From Paenibacillus sp. PL91 (GTDB lineage: Bacteria; Bacillota; Bacilli; Paenibacillales; Paenibacillaceae), in the NCBI RefSeq assembly GCF_012935325.2, contig NZ_JABBYG020000005.1, positions 186,001-250,000 on the forward strand: a DNA stretch of 64,000 bases, read 5' to 3'. The translations under genes were made by a program, and so were the position numbers. Below the pieces are notes generated by a model. It made no database searches and was not told the origin of the DNA. It worked only from the letters and a program-made list of their open reading frames with translations. Each line of letters starts with the position of its first letter. Positions within the stretch are counted from its first letter, which is position 1. Shown in pieces: positions 52,861-61,707 of this stretch.

Positions 52861-54321
52861 TTAGTGATTGGGTGCGAGATCTCTTTGCTTGTTGAGCGCT
52901 ACGAAAGCAGCAAATAGCAGCAGGATGCTTCCTGTGAACATAAATCCTTCGGTTATGTTGAACGGCAGCCAGCCTAACACGGAAGATCCGGCAACAACAC
53001 CAAGAGAGAAGAACGCGTAGAAGTAACCATAAGCTTTTCCGCGCAGTTCCGCTGGCGTAGCTTTTATGAGCATCATATTAATAGATGGGAACAAGAAGGC
53101 AAATCCTACCCCATATAGTCCTAAAACGAAATAAAGCGTTACTGTCGTCGTTGATTGGCTAATAAGCAATTGACTTAATCCCATTAAGCCAATTCCTAAG
53201 GCCATCGTACTTGATGAAGAAACACGATCGAAAATACGATTAGTAGGCAGAACAAATATAAGAACGGCAATGATTCCGAAAGTGCTCATTAAGGTGCCGC
53301 TTAGTCTGGAATCATATCCAAGCGTTTGAACATGCAACGGTAACAAATAAGCGATGCCACCTTGTGAGAACATTAAGAAAAAGGCGCCGCCGTAAGCTTT
53401 TAGCACACCTGCATTGAAGAGCGAGCCCGATGCTGGAACGACAGCATCGTCCTTCTCTTTCCTCGATATCTTGTATTTGCTTAGAAAAATGGCTGACAAG
53501 ATGGCAAGTGAAAATCCCATAATGGCTACGCAGGTAAATACGAATGGCACGGAGGTTTTGCTCGCCATAATTCCGCTGAATGCAGGGCCGATAATGGCGG
53601 CTAGTCCCACAAATGTGCCGGTGAAGGCGACTTTTTTTCCCTGCTGATCATTTATCGTCGTATTCGCGGAGAATGTAAAAGCAGCTGGGACAATTAATCC
53701 GGCTACAAATCCATGAATGATCCGAACGATGATCAAAAATAAAGGTTGCTCGACGAAATGATAGAGCAGCAGAGCGCCGCTTGATAAAAGCAATCCGACC
53801 ATTAGTATTTTGAAAGGCCCTACCTTATCAGTCATAATGCCCGATAAAATATTGCCAAGCGTATTGGATAGCGAATACAGCCCAATGACAAAGCCTACAA
53901 TAAACGAGCTGGCGCCGACGGACGTCGCAAATGTACTCATGACCGGCAGCTGTGAAAATAAATCAAAAAAAGAAAAGAATACGATACTGTAAACGAGCAG
54001 GGCATAGTTAAAAGGCTTTACACCATATTTGGCTTGTGCCTTCTTCAGCTTCCAATCCAGCAAAAAGTTGCCAAACGGTATAAATGCTGCGGTGAGTGCT
54101 GCTGCAGACCAGAGAAGGTTCCACTGTATTCGAATGGCAGCATAAAGGATAGCTAGCGTATATAAACTGAAAATCCCACCGTGAATACTCCCTACAATCG
54201 TTACTGCAATTTCTAACCCCCAAACATATTTCAAGGGCATGGCGATGCCAAGCAGTACTAATAATGAAATACCGTCAAAAAGACCTGTTATACGTAATAA
54301 ATAGATTGGATGTATCCGCAA
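52861..54321 (-). CDS. DUF3817-MFS fusion membrane protein
   Basis: 486 residues. The first about 95 (LLRITGLFDGISLLVLLGIAMPLKYVWG, GSIHGGIFSLYTLAI, AAFIPFGNFLLDWKL) match the small three-helix DUF3817 membrane protein family. The remaining about 390 residues form a 12-helix major facilitator (FSQLPVMSTFATSVGASSFIVG, GIMTDKVGPFKILMVGLLLS, GFVAGLIVPAAFTF, ELRGKAYGYFYAFFSLGVV) of the drug/quinolone type. Both parts are in one uninterrupted frame; a start codon just before the MFS part exists only inside. No ribosome site is obvious before 54321. The fusion suggests that DUF3817 modulates the transporter. Substrate unknown. Confidence 0.88.
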   Translation of the reverse strand: MRIHPIYLLRITGLFDGISLLVLLGIAMPLKYVWGLEIAVTIVGSIHGGIFSLYTLAILYAAIRIQWNLLWSAAALTAAFIPFGNFLLDWKLKKAQAKYGVKPFNYALLVYSIVFFSFFDLFSQLPVMSTFATSVGASSFIVGFVIGLYSLSNTLGNILSGIMTDKVGPFKILMVGLLLSSGALLLYHFVEQPLFLIIVRIIHGFVAGLIVPAAFTFSANTTINDQQGKKVAFTGTFVGLAAIIGPAFSGIMASKTSVPFVFTCVAIMGFSLAILSAIFLSKYKISRKEKDDAVVPASGSLFNAGVLKAYGGAFFLMFSQGGIAYLLPLHVQTLGYDSRLSGTLMSTFGIIAVLIFVLPTNRIFDRVSSSSTMALGIGLMGLSQLLISQSTTTVTLYFVLGLYGVGFAFLFPSINMMLIKATPAELRGKAYGYFYAFFSLGVVAGSSVLGWLPFNITEGFMFTGSILLLFAAFVALNKQRDLAPNH

Positions 54322-54450
54322 TTGATATGCTCCTAATTCATTATGTGATAGTAAACCGATTCCTCTATTTTAACATTTTATGAGGCGAGTAAAATAGGAT
54401 GAATCGCGTCACGAGATGGCATTTTTGCGTCCAATGCTCCTCTAAACACA

Positions 54451-54478
54451 AAAACACGCCGAATTAGGCGTGTTTTTT
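54451..54478. terminator. Bidirectional terminator between AraC and MFS genes
   Basis: AAACACGCC pairs with GGCGTGTTT around GAATTA, with T on the plus strand and, because of the preceding A run, T on the minus strand as well. Confidence 0.75.
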
Positions 54479-54509
54479 GTTTGGCGGACTCCATGAACAG
54501 GCCAAAGCA

Positions 54510-55442
54510 TCAATTCGGAATCATGGTTAAGGAGTCGCGAAGGCGCTTTATATCGCTCATTGGGGGGAGGCCGAACATACGAGCATATTCGCGGCTAAAA
54601 TGAGAGGGGCTTTCATAGCCAACTTGGAATCCTGCATCGGCAGCGTCCATGGTCTCGGAAAGCAGTAGACGGCGAGCCTCTTGTAATCGGATTTGTTTTT
54701 GAAACTGCAAAGGGCTCATAGCCGTTATGTCTTTGAAATGATGATGAAGGGATGAAGGGCTCATGTTTACAGCCAATGCTAATTGTTCGACTCGCAGCGG
54801 CTTGACGAAATCATTTTTGATAAGATCAATGACTTTCGCTATTCTTTGTGCGCGGCTCCCCACTAGGGCGAATTGCTTAAGGGAATCGCCTTGTTCATCT
54901 TGTAGGATCCGGTAAAAAATTTCACGTATGACTAACGGCGCAAGTATGGGAATATCCTGCGGCGTTTCCAATAGTCGAACAAGCCTCAATACGGCCTCAA
55001 GAAGCGAGAGCTTCGTTTTATTGATAAACAATCCGCGACCTGAGTCGCCTTTGTTGTTCCAGTCTTGATTGGAATCTCTGATGATATCCACAATTTGATT
55101 CGGTTCAAAATCCAGCCTGAGGCACAGGTAAGGGGAATCTGAAGTCGCTTGGATGATTTGTCCGGAAATAGGCAAATCAACGGAGACGACAAGATAAGAA
55201 GCGGGATCATATTGATAGCATTCCTCTGCAAGCATAACCATTTTCGATCCGTTTGCTACGATACACAATGCCGGTTTATGGACGGCATGAATAGGTTCTG
55301 ATTGTTTGGACGCTCGGATGAAATGCAGGGAAGGAACGGCTGTCGGGTAAGTGCCATCATTTTCAGTGAAACGGTCTATGAGCTGTGCCAATTCTTTTTG
55401 TTGGATTGCCACTTTGTCGTCTTGCCTCATATCACTCGTCAT
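54510..55442 (-). CDS. AraC-family regulator with AraC_N domain
   Basis: 310 residues. The N-terminal sensor domain (about 15-190) is of the PF06719 kind (SLHFIRASKQSEPIHAVHKPALCIVANGSKMV, YLVVSVDLPISGQI). The C-terminal double helix-turn-helix (about 205-300) includes AVNMSPSSLHHHFKDITAMSPLQFQKQIRL and VGYESPSHFSREYARMFGLPP. The start at 55442 is set by GGAGG on the minus strand (CCTCC at 55450). It is divergent from the Atu4866-like and SDR genes, an arrangement common for regulators of aldehyde or quinone stress reductases, so it likely controls them. Confidence 0.9.
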   Translation of the reverse strand: MTSDMRQDDKVAIQQKELAQLIDRFTENDGTYPTAVPSLHFIRASKQSEPIHAVHKPALCIVANGSKMVMLAEECYQYDPASYLVVSVDLPISGQIIQATSDSPYLCLRLDFEPNQIVDIIRDSNQDWNNKGDSGRGLFINKTKLSLLEAVLRLVRLLETPQDIPILAPLVIREIFYRILQDEQGDSLKQFALVGSRAQRIAKVIDLIKNDFVKPLRVEQLALAVNMSPSSLHHHFKDITAMSPLQFQKQIRLQEARRLLLSETMDAADAGFQVGYESPSHFSREYARMFGLPPMSDIKRLRDSLTMIPN

Positions 55443-55595
55443 AATGATTCCTCCAGTTCTGGCTTCCGATTGCTTTATTTTATGACAATTTGGAGGATTA
55501 GGCAATAATCATGCACAACTATGCTATCTCCTGAAGTTCGAATTGCTTCATAATGAATTTGACTCCAACAAAAGAAAAACGAGGGAGATGAGCGA

Positions 55596-55853
55596 ATGTG
55601 GAATAGACAAAACAGAGCACAACATTCTTATGCAGGCATGTGGGTTACGCGAGATGGCAACATCCGGCATGAGCTGTTGCCTAACGGACGATATGATGAG
55701 GCTCGCGGCAATAAATCTAGCGCCTATCAAGGCAGCTATACGATTGAAGGAGATCATATCGAGTACAGGGATGACACTGGTTTTACTGCGGATGGCGATT
55801 TCCGGGATGGGGTTCTCTACCACGCGGGAATGATTCTATTTCGAGAGAAATAA
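55596..55853 (+). CDS. Small Atu4866-like protein
   Basis: 85 residues. Soluble beta-rich protein with the Atu4866 pattern YAGMWVTRDGNIRHELLPNGRYDEAR, YQGSYTIEGDHIEYRDDTGFTADGDF and LYHAGMILFRE. Family structures are small beta barrels of unknown function. GAGGGAGATGAG precedes the ATG. It lies between a divergent AraC regulator and an SDR gene, a set found together in many bacteria, so it probably assists or senses the SDR substrate. Confidence 0.85.
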   Translation: MWNRQNRAQHSYAGMWVTRDGNIRHELLPNGRYDEARGNKSSAYQGSYTIEGDHIEYRDDTGFTADGDFRDGVLYHAGMILFREK

Positions 55854-55956
55854 ATGGAAGCTGTTCAGTCCATTCATTCCAAAATTTAAATCCAAATGGT
55901 TGGAGAAATAGTCAAGCGATGATGCAAATAATATGATAATCAAAGGAGATAATAGG

Positions 55957-56694
55957 ATGTCTAACATTAAAGGTAAAGTTGTAGCCATAACGGGCGGAAG
56001 CAGCGGAATCGGTGAGGCTGCGGCGCGTCTGCTAGCTCAAAATGGTGCTCATGTTGTCATTGGCGCAAGACGCACAGAAAAATTGGAGGCTCTTGCATCC
56101 TCACTTCGCTCAGAAGGAGGTTCTGTTGAATATCAAACCTTGGATGTGACCAAGCATGAACAAATGGAGGCATTTATTGACTTTGCGCAAAGCCGTTTTG
56201 GCCGTCTCGATGTCGTGATTAATAATGCCGGCATTATGCCTCTTTCGCCCCTGAATGCTCTAAAAGTTGATGAATGGGATCGCATGATCGATGTAAATAT
56301 TCGAGGCGTTCTGCATGGCATCGCTGCTGGCCTTTCTATTATGAAGAAACAAGGATTCGGTCAGTTTATTAACATCGCTTCAATTGGCGCATACGCAGTG
56401 TCTCCAACGGCTGCGGTATACTGTGCTACGAAGTATGCCGTCCGCGCTATCTCTGAAGGTTTGCGCCAAGAGGTGGGAGGCGATATTCGCGTGACGCTTG
56501 TATCACCGGGTGTTACGGAATCTGAGCTTGCTGAGAGTATCTCGAATGATGAAGCGAGGCAGGTTATGAAGGAGTACCGGCGAATATCAATTCCAGCATC
56601 AGCTATTGCTCGCGCAATGCTGTACGCTATTGAGCAGCCAGCCGATGTGGATGTAAATGAAATCATTGTAAGGCCAACGGCTAGTCTTGCATAA
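55957..56694 (+). CDS. Short-chain dehydrogenase/reductase
   Basis: 245-residue classical SDR. NAD(P)-binding TGGSSGIG at 11-18, GARRTEK at the cofactor-specifying turn (Arg residues favour NADP), NNAGIMP, and the catalytic set Ser in NIASIGA, then YCATK (Tyr, Lys). ATG 55957 has AAAGGAG just upstream; the frame is open eight codons earlier. Probable oxidoreductase for small carbonyl compounds, co-expressed with the Atu4866-like gene under the divergent AraC regulator. Confidence 0.9.
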   Translation: MSNIKGKVVAITGGSSGIGEAAARLLAQNGAHVVIGARRTEKLEALASSLRSEGGSVEYQTLDVTKHEQMEAFIDFAQSRFGRLDVVINNAGIMPLSPLNALKVDEWDRMIDVNIRGVLHGIAAGLSIMKKQGFGQFINIASIGAYAVSPTAAVYCATKYAVRAISEGLRQEVGGDIRVTLVSPGVTESELAESISNDEARQVMKEYRRISIPASAIARAMLYAIEQPADVDVNEIIVRPTASLA

Positions 56695-56826
56695 ACCAGA
56701 GGATGAAAGCGCTTGGTGCCGCATCGTTACAATTACCTCTAGTATGCTCAAAACAACACTTTAGTATCTATATGTCAATCATCTGACGCGTTATACTAAT
56801 GGAAAATTGAGGTATGGAGGAAGCCC

Positions 56827-57753
56827 ATGAAAGCGATTGTATGCACAAAATATGGATCACCGGAGGTTCTTCAACTCAAAGAGTTAGAAAAGCCTATGCC
56901 CAAGGATAATGAGGTGCTGGTAAAAGTACATGCCACTACCGTAACATCAGGGGACTGTAGAGTTCGAGGCTTCAGAAGCCCTCTCCTATTTTGGATCCCG
57001 ATGCGATTATTTCTAGGTCTCAGAAAACCGAGAAAGCCTATACTGGGTGTTGAATTGGCCGGAGAAATCGAAGCAATAGGCAAAAATGTAAAGCGATTTA
57101 AAAAGGGTGACCAGGTTTTTGCATTAACGGAGATGAACTTTGGTTGTTATGCCGAGTACACCTGTCAGCCTGAAGACGGATTTATGGCAATAAAACCGGT
57201 TAATATGACCTATGAGGAAGCTGCCGCCGTTCCTTTTGGCGGAACGACAGCCTTGCATTTTTTTAGAAAAGGAAAGATTCATAACGGACAAAAGGTTCTT
57301 ATCTACGGTGCTTCTGGAGCGGTAGGAACTTCAGCGGTACAGCTTGCCAAGCACTTTGGGGCAGAGGTTACCGGCGTATGCAGCAGTGCGAATTTTGATT
57401 TGGTGAGCTCGCTGGGAGCAGATAAGGTCATTGATTATACGAAAGAGGATTTTACGAAAAAAGAAGAGCGTTATGATCTTATCTTTGATACGGTTGGGAA
57501 AGTCTCCAAATCAGCTTGCAAAAAAGCACTGACTCCGAACGGGACATTTGTATCTGTTGAAGGGCAGGGAGTAGCAAAAGTGCTTACAGAAGATTTAATT
57601 TTCCTCAAAGAGCTCATTGAGGCGGGAAAGCTAAAGTCTGTTATCGATCGGCGATATCCGTTGGAACAAGTTCCAGAGGCTCACAGCTATGTAGATCAAG
57701 GGCGGAAAAAAGGAAATGTCGTTATCACAGTAGTTCCGGATGAGGGTATCTAA
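56827..57753 (+). CDS. NAD(P)-dependent MDR oxidoreductase (quinone-reductase-like)
   Basis: 308 residues of the zinc-independent medium-chain dehydrogenase family. N-terminal GroES-like domain with [19 protein letters not shown] and [45 protein letters not shown]; then the Rossmann motif [19 protein letters not shown] and a typical end ([34 protein letters not shown]). There is no catalytic-zinc Cys/His set. TATGGAGG before the ATG. Acts on alkenals or quinones by family resemblance. A weak cre-like sequence lies at 56704-56717. Confidence 0.9.
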   Translation: MKAIVCTKYGSPEVLQLKELEKPMPKDNEVLVKVHATTVTSGDCRVRGFRSPLLFWIPMRLFLGLRKPRKPILGVELAGEIEAIGKNVKRFKKGDQVFALTEMNFGCYAEYTCQPEDGFMAIKPVNMTYEEAAAVPFGGTTALHFFRKGKIHNGQKVLIYGASGAVGTSAVQLAKHFGAEVTGVCSSANFDLVSSLGADKVIDYTKEDFTKKEERYDLIFDTVGKVSKSACKKALTPNGTFVSVEGQGVAKVLTEDLIFLKELIEAGKLKSVIDRRYPLEQVPEAHSYVDQGRKKGNVVITVVPDEGI

Positions 57754-57809
57754 CGAAGCAGGCTCACTTGCGGGACCATTCATTTTCAGTCAAAAATGAA
57801 GGCTTCGAT

Positions 57810-57842
57810 GCCGCCCGAGCGGTTAGATTTCGCTCGGGCGGC
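57810..57842. terminator. GC-rich hairpin after the MDR gene
   Basis: GCCGCCCGAGCG pairs perfectly with CGCTCGGGCGGC around a 9-nt loop. The following T content is poor, so termination strength is uncertain. Confidence 0.55.
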
Positions 57843-58018
57843 TCGCTTTCTATCGACATATGTGCAGCTTTTTGGCCCGTGAAAATTCGGACTATTTTGT
57901 CATTCTCAATCAATTCTGTGAAAATGTTAATCCTATAGACACAATAAGCTGTGATATAATTTTGCCCAGAAGCTGAACGTTGGCAGATTACACCAACATA
58001 AAGTGCTGGGAGGTACGT

Positions 58019-59014
58019 ATGATCAGAGAAAACAAGCCGGATAGAAGGCTTATTATGGCAATGATTTTGGGATTGCTTCTGCTTTGTATCGGACCAATGT
58101 CCACCGTCTCCGCGGGGGAAGCTAATGCTGCAAATGATGTGACGATAAAAATTAATGGTGAAAAAGTGAAGCTGGAAGACCCTGCTTTTATACAGGATGG
58201 AAGATTGTATGTGCCTGTGGCTCGCATAGCCGAAATGTTTGGGTCGAAGTCAAGCTGGGATAGCGTAAATGAGGAAGTAACGATACATACGGTATTGGGC
58301 GATTCGATCGTGCTGGGAAATGGAGTGCCGGTTGTTTATTTCAATGAAGGCCGCTACCAATTGGAAACGGTACCAGTCTTAACAGAGGGCAGGCTATATG
58401 CTCCTATGCGCCAATTGGCGGAATTGCTGCATGCAAACGTGTATTTGAATACGGAGCTAGATGTTATCGAGCTGGTAACGGTACAGCCAGCCGTAATAAC
58501 GGAAGAGTACGGATTGGATCACATCAGCAAGGAAATTGGCGGCACCAAGTCTGAGCTATTGAAGCGTAATGGACTGGACGGCAAGGCAGTGATCAAGCCG
58601 GGTACGAAGCTTAAGGTTGTTATTCCTTCGATTTTCGATAACATAGCAGAACCGTTCACAGAATCCGACCTCACGCTGCTAGCCAAAATTACGATGGTTG
58701 AAGCCGGATATGAATCCTATGAGGGGCAGCTTGCCTTAGCGAACGTGATCTTGAATAGAGTGAAGAGCGCAAGTTTCCCGGATTCGGTACGCGACGTCAT
58801 TTATTCAGGGAAGCAGTTTCCTCCAGCCCATAACGGCATTCTTGACAAAAGCAAACCTAACGCAAGCGTTCTGCGCGCGGCTAAGGATGCCTTGAACGGG
58901 AAAAATAACATCGGGAACGCGGTTTACTTCTTCAATCCTGAGATTTCCAAAGGATCGTTTTGGTCCAGCCTGGACGTCATTGCGACGATCGGCCACCATA
59001 GTTTTGCGAGATAA
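58019..59014 (+). CDS. Cell-wall hydrolase (SleB type) with copper-amine-oxidase-like N domain
   Basis: 331 residues. Signal peptide about 10-34 (LIMAMILGLLLLCIGPMSTVSA). The copper-amine-oxidase N-terminal-like domain (KINGEKVKLEDPAFIQDGRLYVPVARIAEMFG), common in Paenibacillus wall enzymes, covers about 40-150. The C-terminal Hydrolase_2/SleB catalytic domain (about 215-331) reads TLLAKITMVEAGYESYEGQLALANVILNRVKS, with its catalytic Glu, and later FFNPEISKG. It degrades spore-cortex or other peptidoglycan. GGGAGG precedes ATG 58019. Whether it acts in germination or vegetative growth cannot be told. Confidence 0.9.
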   Translation: MIRENKPDRRLIMAMILGLLLLCIGPMSTVSAGEANAANDVTIKINGEKVKLEDPAFIQDGRLYVPVARIAEMFGSKSSWDSVNEEVTIHTVLGDSIVLGNGVPVVYFNEGRYQLETVPVLTEGRLYAPMRQLAELLHANVYLNTELDVIELVTVQPAVITEEYGLDHISKEIGGTKSELLKRNGLDGKAVIKPGTKLKVVIPSIFDNIAEPFTESDLTLLAKITMVEAGYESYEGQLALANVILNRVKSASFPDSVRDVIYSGKQFPPAHNGILDKSKPNASVLRAAKDALNGKNNIGNAVYFFNPEISKGSFWSSLDVIATIGHHSFAR

Positions 59015-59020
59015 TGAAGT

Positions 59021-59056
59021 CCGTTATGGCCATAAGGCCATAACGGCTTTTTTTTG
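59021..59056 (+). terminator. Terminator of the SleB-type gene
   Basis: CCGTTATGGCC pairs perfectly with GGCCATAACGG around ATAA and runs into eight T. Confidence 0.9.
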
Positions 59057-59136
59057 ATCGGCTTCGTGCGAGAGAGCCGGCAGCGCATATAATACAGGTC
59101 AAACCCTCATATATACATATAGAGGGGGGATACCGA

Positions 59137-60231
59137 ATGTGGATCGTTATTGTAATGATAGTCGGCTGCCTGTCCGGTTTTATTTTATTCAGAAAAAACA
59201 CATTGCCCGTCTACGATGAGCCCTATCAAGGTACACGGAAGCTGTCCGTTATTATTCCCGCAAGAAATGAAGAGCGTAATTTACCTTATTTACTCGATTC
59301 TCTCATGTCACAAAGCTATCCGCCCTTCGAAGTTATAGTTGTGGATGATTTCTCGAATGATCGGACGAGAGAAATAGCCGAAAGCTACGGAGTCAAAGTC
59401 ATTGCAGGCAGCAGCCTCCCGGAGGGATGGACGGGTAAGAGCTGGGCGGTATGGAATGGGTATTTGCAGGCGACCGGCGATGTTTTTGCCTTCTTGGATG
59501 CGGATATCAGACTGGCGCCTGCTGCGCTTGCATCGTTGATGAAAGCAAGGGAACGATCGAAAGGAGTCATTTCGGTCGTTCCTTTTCACCATACGGAAAA
59601 GCAATATGAAAAGCTCGCTCTGATCATGAATATACTTGGCATATTCACGTTTACATCGGTGTTTGAGAAAGGAAATGCTAAGAAAGGGCTTTATGGCTCC
59701 TGCATACTTGCCTTACGGGAGGATTACGAAAAAATTAACGGTCACGAGAGCGTCAAAGCTGAGGTGCTGGATGATTTGTTGATTGGATCGAAATTTATAG
59801 CAGCAGGCATCCCCATCACCAATTTTATCGGGTATGGCTTTGTTTCATTCCGCATGTATCCTAATGGCATCCGAAGTGAAATCGAAGGCTTTAGCAAAGG
59901 GGCCGTCTTAAGCACATCAACGCTAAGTCCGTGGACGATTATTCCAATCGCCATTTGGGTAATCGGGCTCATCATGTCGAGCACCGTCTTTATTTTTGCG
60001 GGCTCATCGTGGGCAGTGCCTCTATTAATCGGTTATATCCTGTATATGCTTCAATTATTATATTTCATCAAATATGTAGGCGTTTTTGGAATTTTGATGC
60101 CTGTTATGCATGTTTTTGCTTCGTTATTTTTTATAATTATTATGATTTACTCGATGTATCAGGTAGTCTTTCTGGGGCATGTAAAATGGAAGGGGAGGCT
60201 TGTCCGGGTGAGAGGCAGGCGGGAGCCATGA
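59137..60231 (+). CDS. GT2 glycosyltransferase, CrtQ-like
   Basis: 364 residues. N-terminal membrane helix (about 2-18), then a family-2 fold (LSVIIPARNEERNLPYLLDSL, VIVVDDFSNDRT, FLDADIRL as the DXD metal site, and MYPNGIRSEIEGFSKG in the QXXRW position). Three to four C-terminal helices complete it. Overall order and motifs match CrtQ, which glucosylates diaponeurosporenoate in staphyloxanthin synthesis. Here no carotenoid synthase genes are adjacent, so the acceptor is unknown. AGAGGGGGGA before the ATG. It overlaps the next gene by ATGA, showing coupled translation with the acyltransferase. Confidence 0.85.
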   Translation: MWIVIVMIVGCLSGFILFRKNTLPVYDEPYQGTRKLSVIIPARNEERNLPYLLDSLMSQSYPPFEVIVVDDFSNDRTREIAESYGVKVIAGSSLPEGWTGKSWAVWNGYLQATGDVFAFLDADIRLAPAALASLMKARERSKGVISVVPFHHTEKQYEKLALIMNILGIFTFTSVFEKGNAKKGLYGSCILALREDYEKINGHESVKAEVLDDLLIGSKFIAAGIPITNFIGYGFVSFRMYPNGIRSEIEGFSKGAVLSTSTLSPWTIIPIAIWVIGLIMSSTVFIFAGSSWAVPLLIGYILYMLQLLYFIKYVGVFGILMPVMHVFASLFFIIIMIYSMYQVVFLGHVKWKGRLVRVRGRREP

Positions 60232-60842
60232 TCATTTTGCTGACTGCTTGTTCATTTCTGTCGGGCTCGCTCATGTTCTCGTACTGGCTAGGCCTTGTGA
60301 GCAAAAAGAATCTAAAAGCCGTAGGCGACGGAAATCCGGGTGCCTTGAACCTGTGGAAGGCTGGAGGTTATAAATTCGGTATTGCCGGTGTTTTGTTGGA
60401 TTTCTTAAAAGGATATCTGCCTCTATTATTTATTATTGGAACCGAATACGGCCAAGGTTATTTTATCATTCCGCTTGCCATTGCACCCATTGCGGGTCAT
60501 GCATTTAGCCCTTTTCTGAAAGGGAAGGGCGGCAAGGCTATCGCTGTCACCTTCGGCGTATGGAGCGCGCTTACGGGGTTTGAGGTATCAGTGGCTTATG
60601 CTGTCATTTTAGCGCTGTTCATGGCTGTGAACCGCCTGATATTCAAGAGCAGGCTTAAATCCGCTCAGGCTGATGGCCTACAAGTAGTAAGCGGTATGCT
60701 GCTGCTCTCTGTCTTTTTGTATATGAGGATGTTCTCTGCGGCTATCCTGTGGGTTTGGTTTGGGAATTTTGTCATTCTCGTCTATACCCACAGAGCGGAA
60801 ATAACTTCATGGCTGAGAAGGGTATCGCGCCGAGGCGATTGA
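60228..60842 (+). CDS. PlsY-like membrane acyltransferase
   Basis: 204 residues with five to six helices. PlsY motifs are recognisable though divergent: GDGNPGALNLWKAGG (PlsY GSGNIGATN), LDFLKGYLPLL (DXXKG) and APIAGHAFSPFLKGKGGKAIAVTFG (GHXFP..KGGKG). Normal PlsY acylates glycerol 3-phosphate with acyl phosphate. This divergent copy, translation-coupled (ATGA overlap) to a CrtQ-like glycosyltransferase, could instead acylate a glycosylated lipid. The frame is also open far upstream, but only this start has the family N-terminus. Confidence 0.8.
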   Translation: MIILLTACSFLSGSLMFSYWLGLVSKKNLKAVGDGNPGALNLWKAGGYKFGIAGVLLDFLKGYLPLLFIIGTEYGQGYFIIPLAIAPIAGHAFSPFLKGKGGKAIAVTFGVWSALTGFEVSVAYAVILALFMAVNRLIFKSRLKSAQADGLQVVSGMLLLSVFLYMRMFSAAILWVWFGNFVILVYTHRAEITSWLRRVSRRGD

Positions 60843-60856
60843 TCACCTCGGCAGCT

Positions 60857-61498
60857 TTACATGTTTTTTTTATCGATAGCCGGCTTGTGAACGACTTTAA
60901 TGGATTGGTTATAGACGAGCAGGAGGTACACGATGTCCAGTATAAAGATCAACACATACATAATCATCAATAACACGGATTGCGGGTAAAGCATGTAGCA
61001 GAAAACGGAAGCGCATACGGTACCTATCATTTTGAAATAACCAATGGATAGAGATTGGCCTCGAAGATGCTTGATCAGCAGCATTCTTATGAAGAGAATA
61101 GACATCATCAGGTTAATGCCAAAGGCTGAATAAACCCCCATTTTATCATGGAATTCTACCGCCATTCCGTAATGAAGCAGCAAAGCGATAACGAGCAAGG
61201 AGAAGACGGAGGAATAAAGCGTGCTTTTTGAATATAAACCTTTGGAATAATAGAGATATTGATACAGAATGACACAGTCTAATAGAAACCATATCAGGGT
61301 TACGATTTGCTGTAGAGGATGGAACGGCATAAAAAAAGTAAATAGAAATTCCCATGTAACGTTTGCACATATGGAGGCAAGGGGCATTCCGCATGTCTGA
61401 TCCTTAAACCCTTTATAAATAACGAGAATATAGACGATAGTCCAAAATAGGGCTACCCCGATTAGCAGTACTGCTTTTACAGGTAATAGGTGCTCCAT
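60857..61498 (-). CDS. Seven-helix protein resembling membrane terpene cyclases (Pyr4/PaxB-like)
   Basis: 213 residues with seven transmembrane helices. Helix 2 reads CGMPLASICANVTWEFLFTFF, with Glu at 50; helix 3 reads TLIWFLLDCVILYQYLYY, with Asp at 74; and helix 7 has FILDIVYLLL, with Asp at 188. The NXXWE motif, the WXXXD motif and an acidic residue in the last helix are the hallmarks of transmembrane terpene cyclases such as Pyr4 and PaxB, where the helix 2 Glu and helix 7 Asp are catalytic. It ends 14 bp from the PlsY-like gene on the opposite strand. I call this a resemblance, not a proven function. The ribosome site is weak (AAGGATG far upstream). Confidence 0.6.
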   Translation of the reverse strand: MEHLLPVKAVLLIGVALFWTIVYILVIYKGFKDQTCGMPLASICANVTWEFLFTFFMPFHPLQQIVTLIWFLLDCVILYQYLYYSKGLYSKSTLYSSVFSLLVIALLLHYGMAVEFHDKMGVYSAFGINLMMSILFIRMLLIKHLRGQSLSIGYFKMIGTVCASVFCYMLYPQSVLLMIMYVLIFILDIVYLLLVYNQSIKVVHKPAIDKKNM

Positions 61499-61658
61499 TT
61501 AGCAGCGATCGCATCCTTTCAGAAAGTATTCGTCCTACAAGAACATGAATTTAGCTTGTCTATGTATATGAAACAAGCCCTTCATGTAGACCCTAGGATA
61601 AGACGGAAAAGGAAAGAGCCTTGATATACCTCGCTTTTTAAGAGCATTTTCAAAATAC

Positions 61659-61687
61659 TTTACCGTTCGTTCTCAAAATGCTATGAT
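61659..61687 (+). promoter_or_regulatory. TetR promoter with operator
   Basis: TTTACC (61659-61664), 17 bp, TATGAT (61682-61687) is a plausible promoter. ACCGTTCGTTCTCAAAA (61662-61678) inside the spacer matches the ACCGTTCTCAAAA block at 62318-62330, so the TetR protein probably controls both. Confidence 0.55.
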
Positions 61688-61707
61688 GGTTTTGGGAGGG
61701 ATATGTG

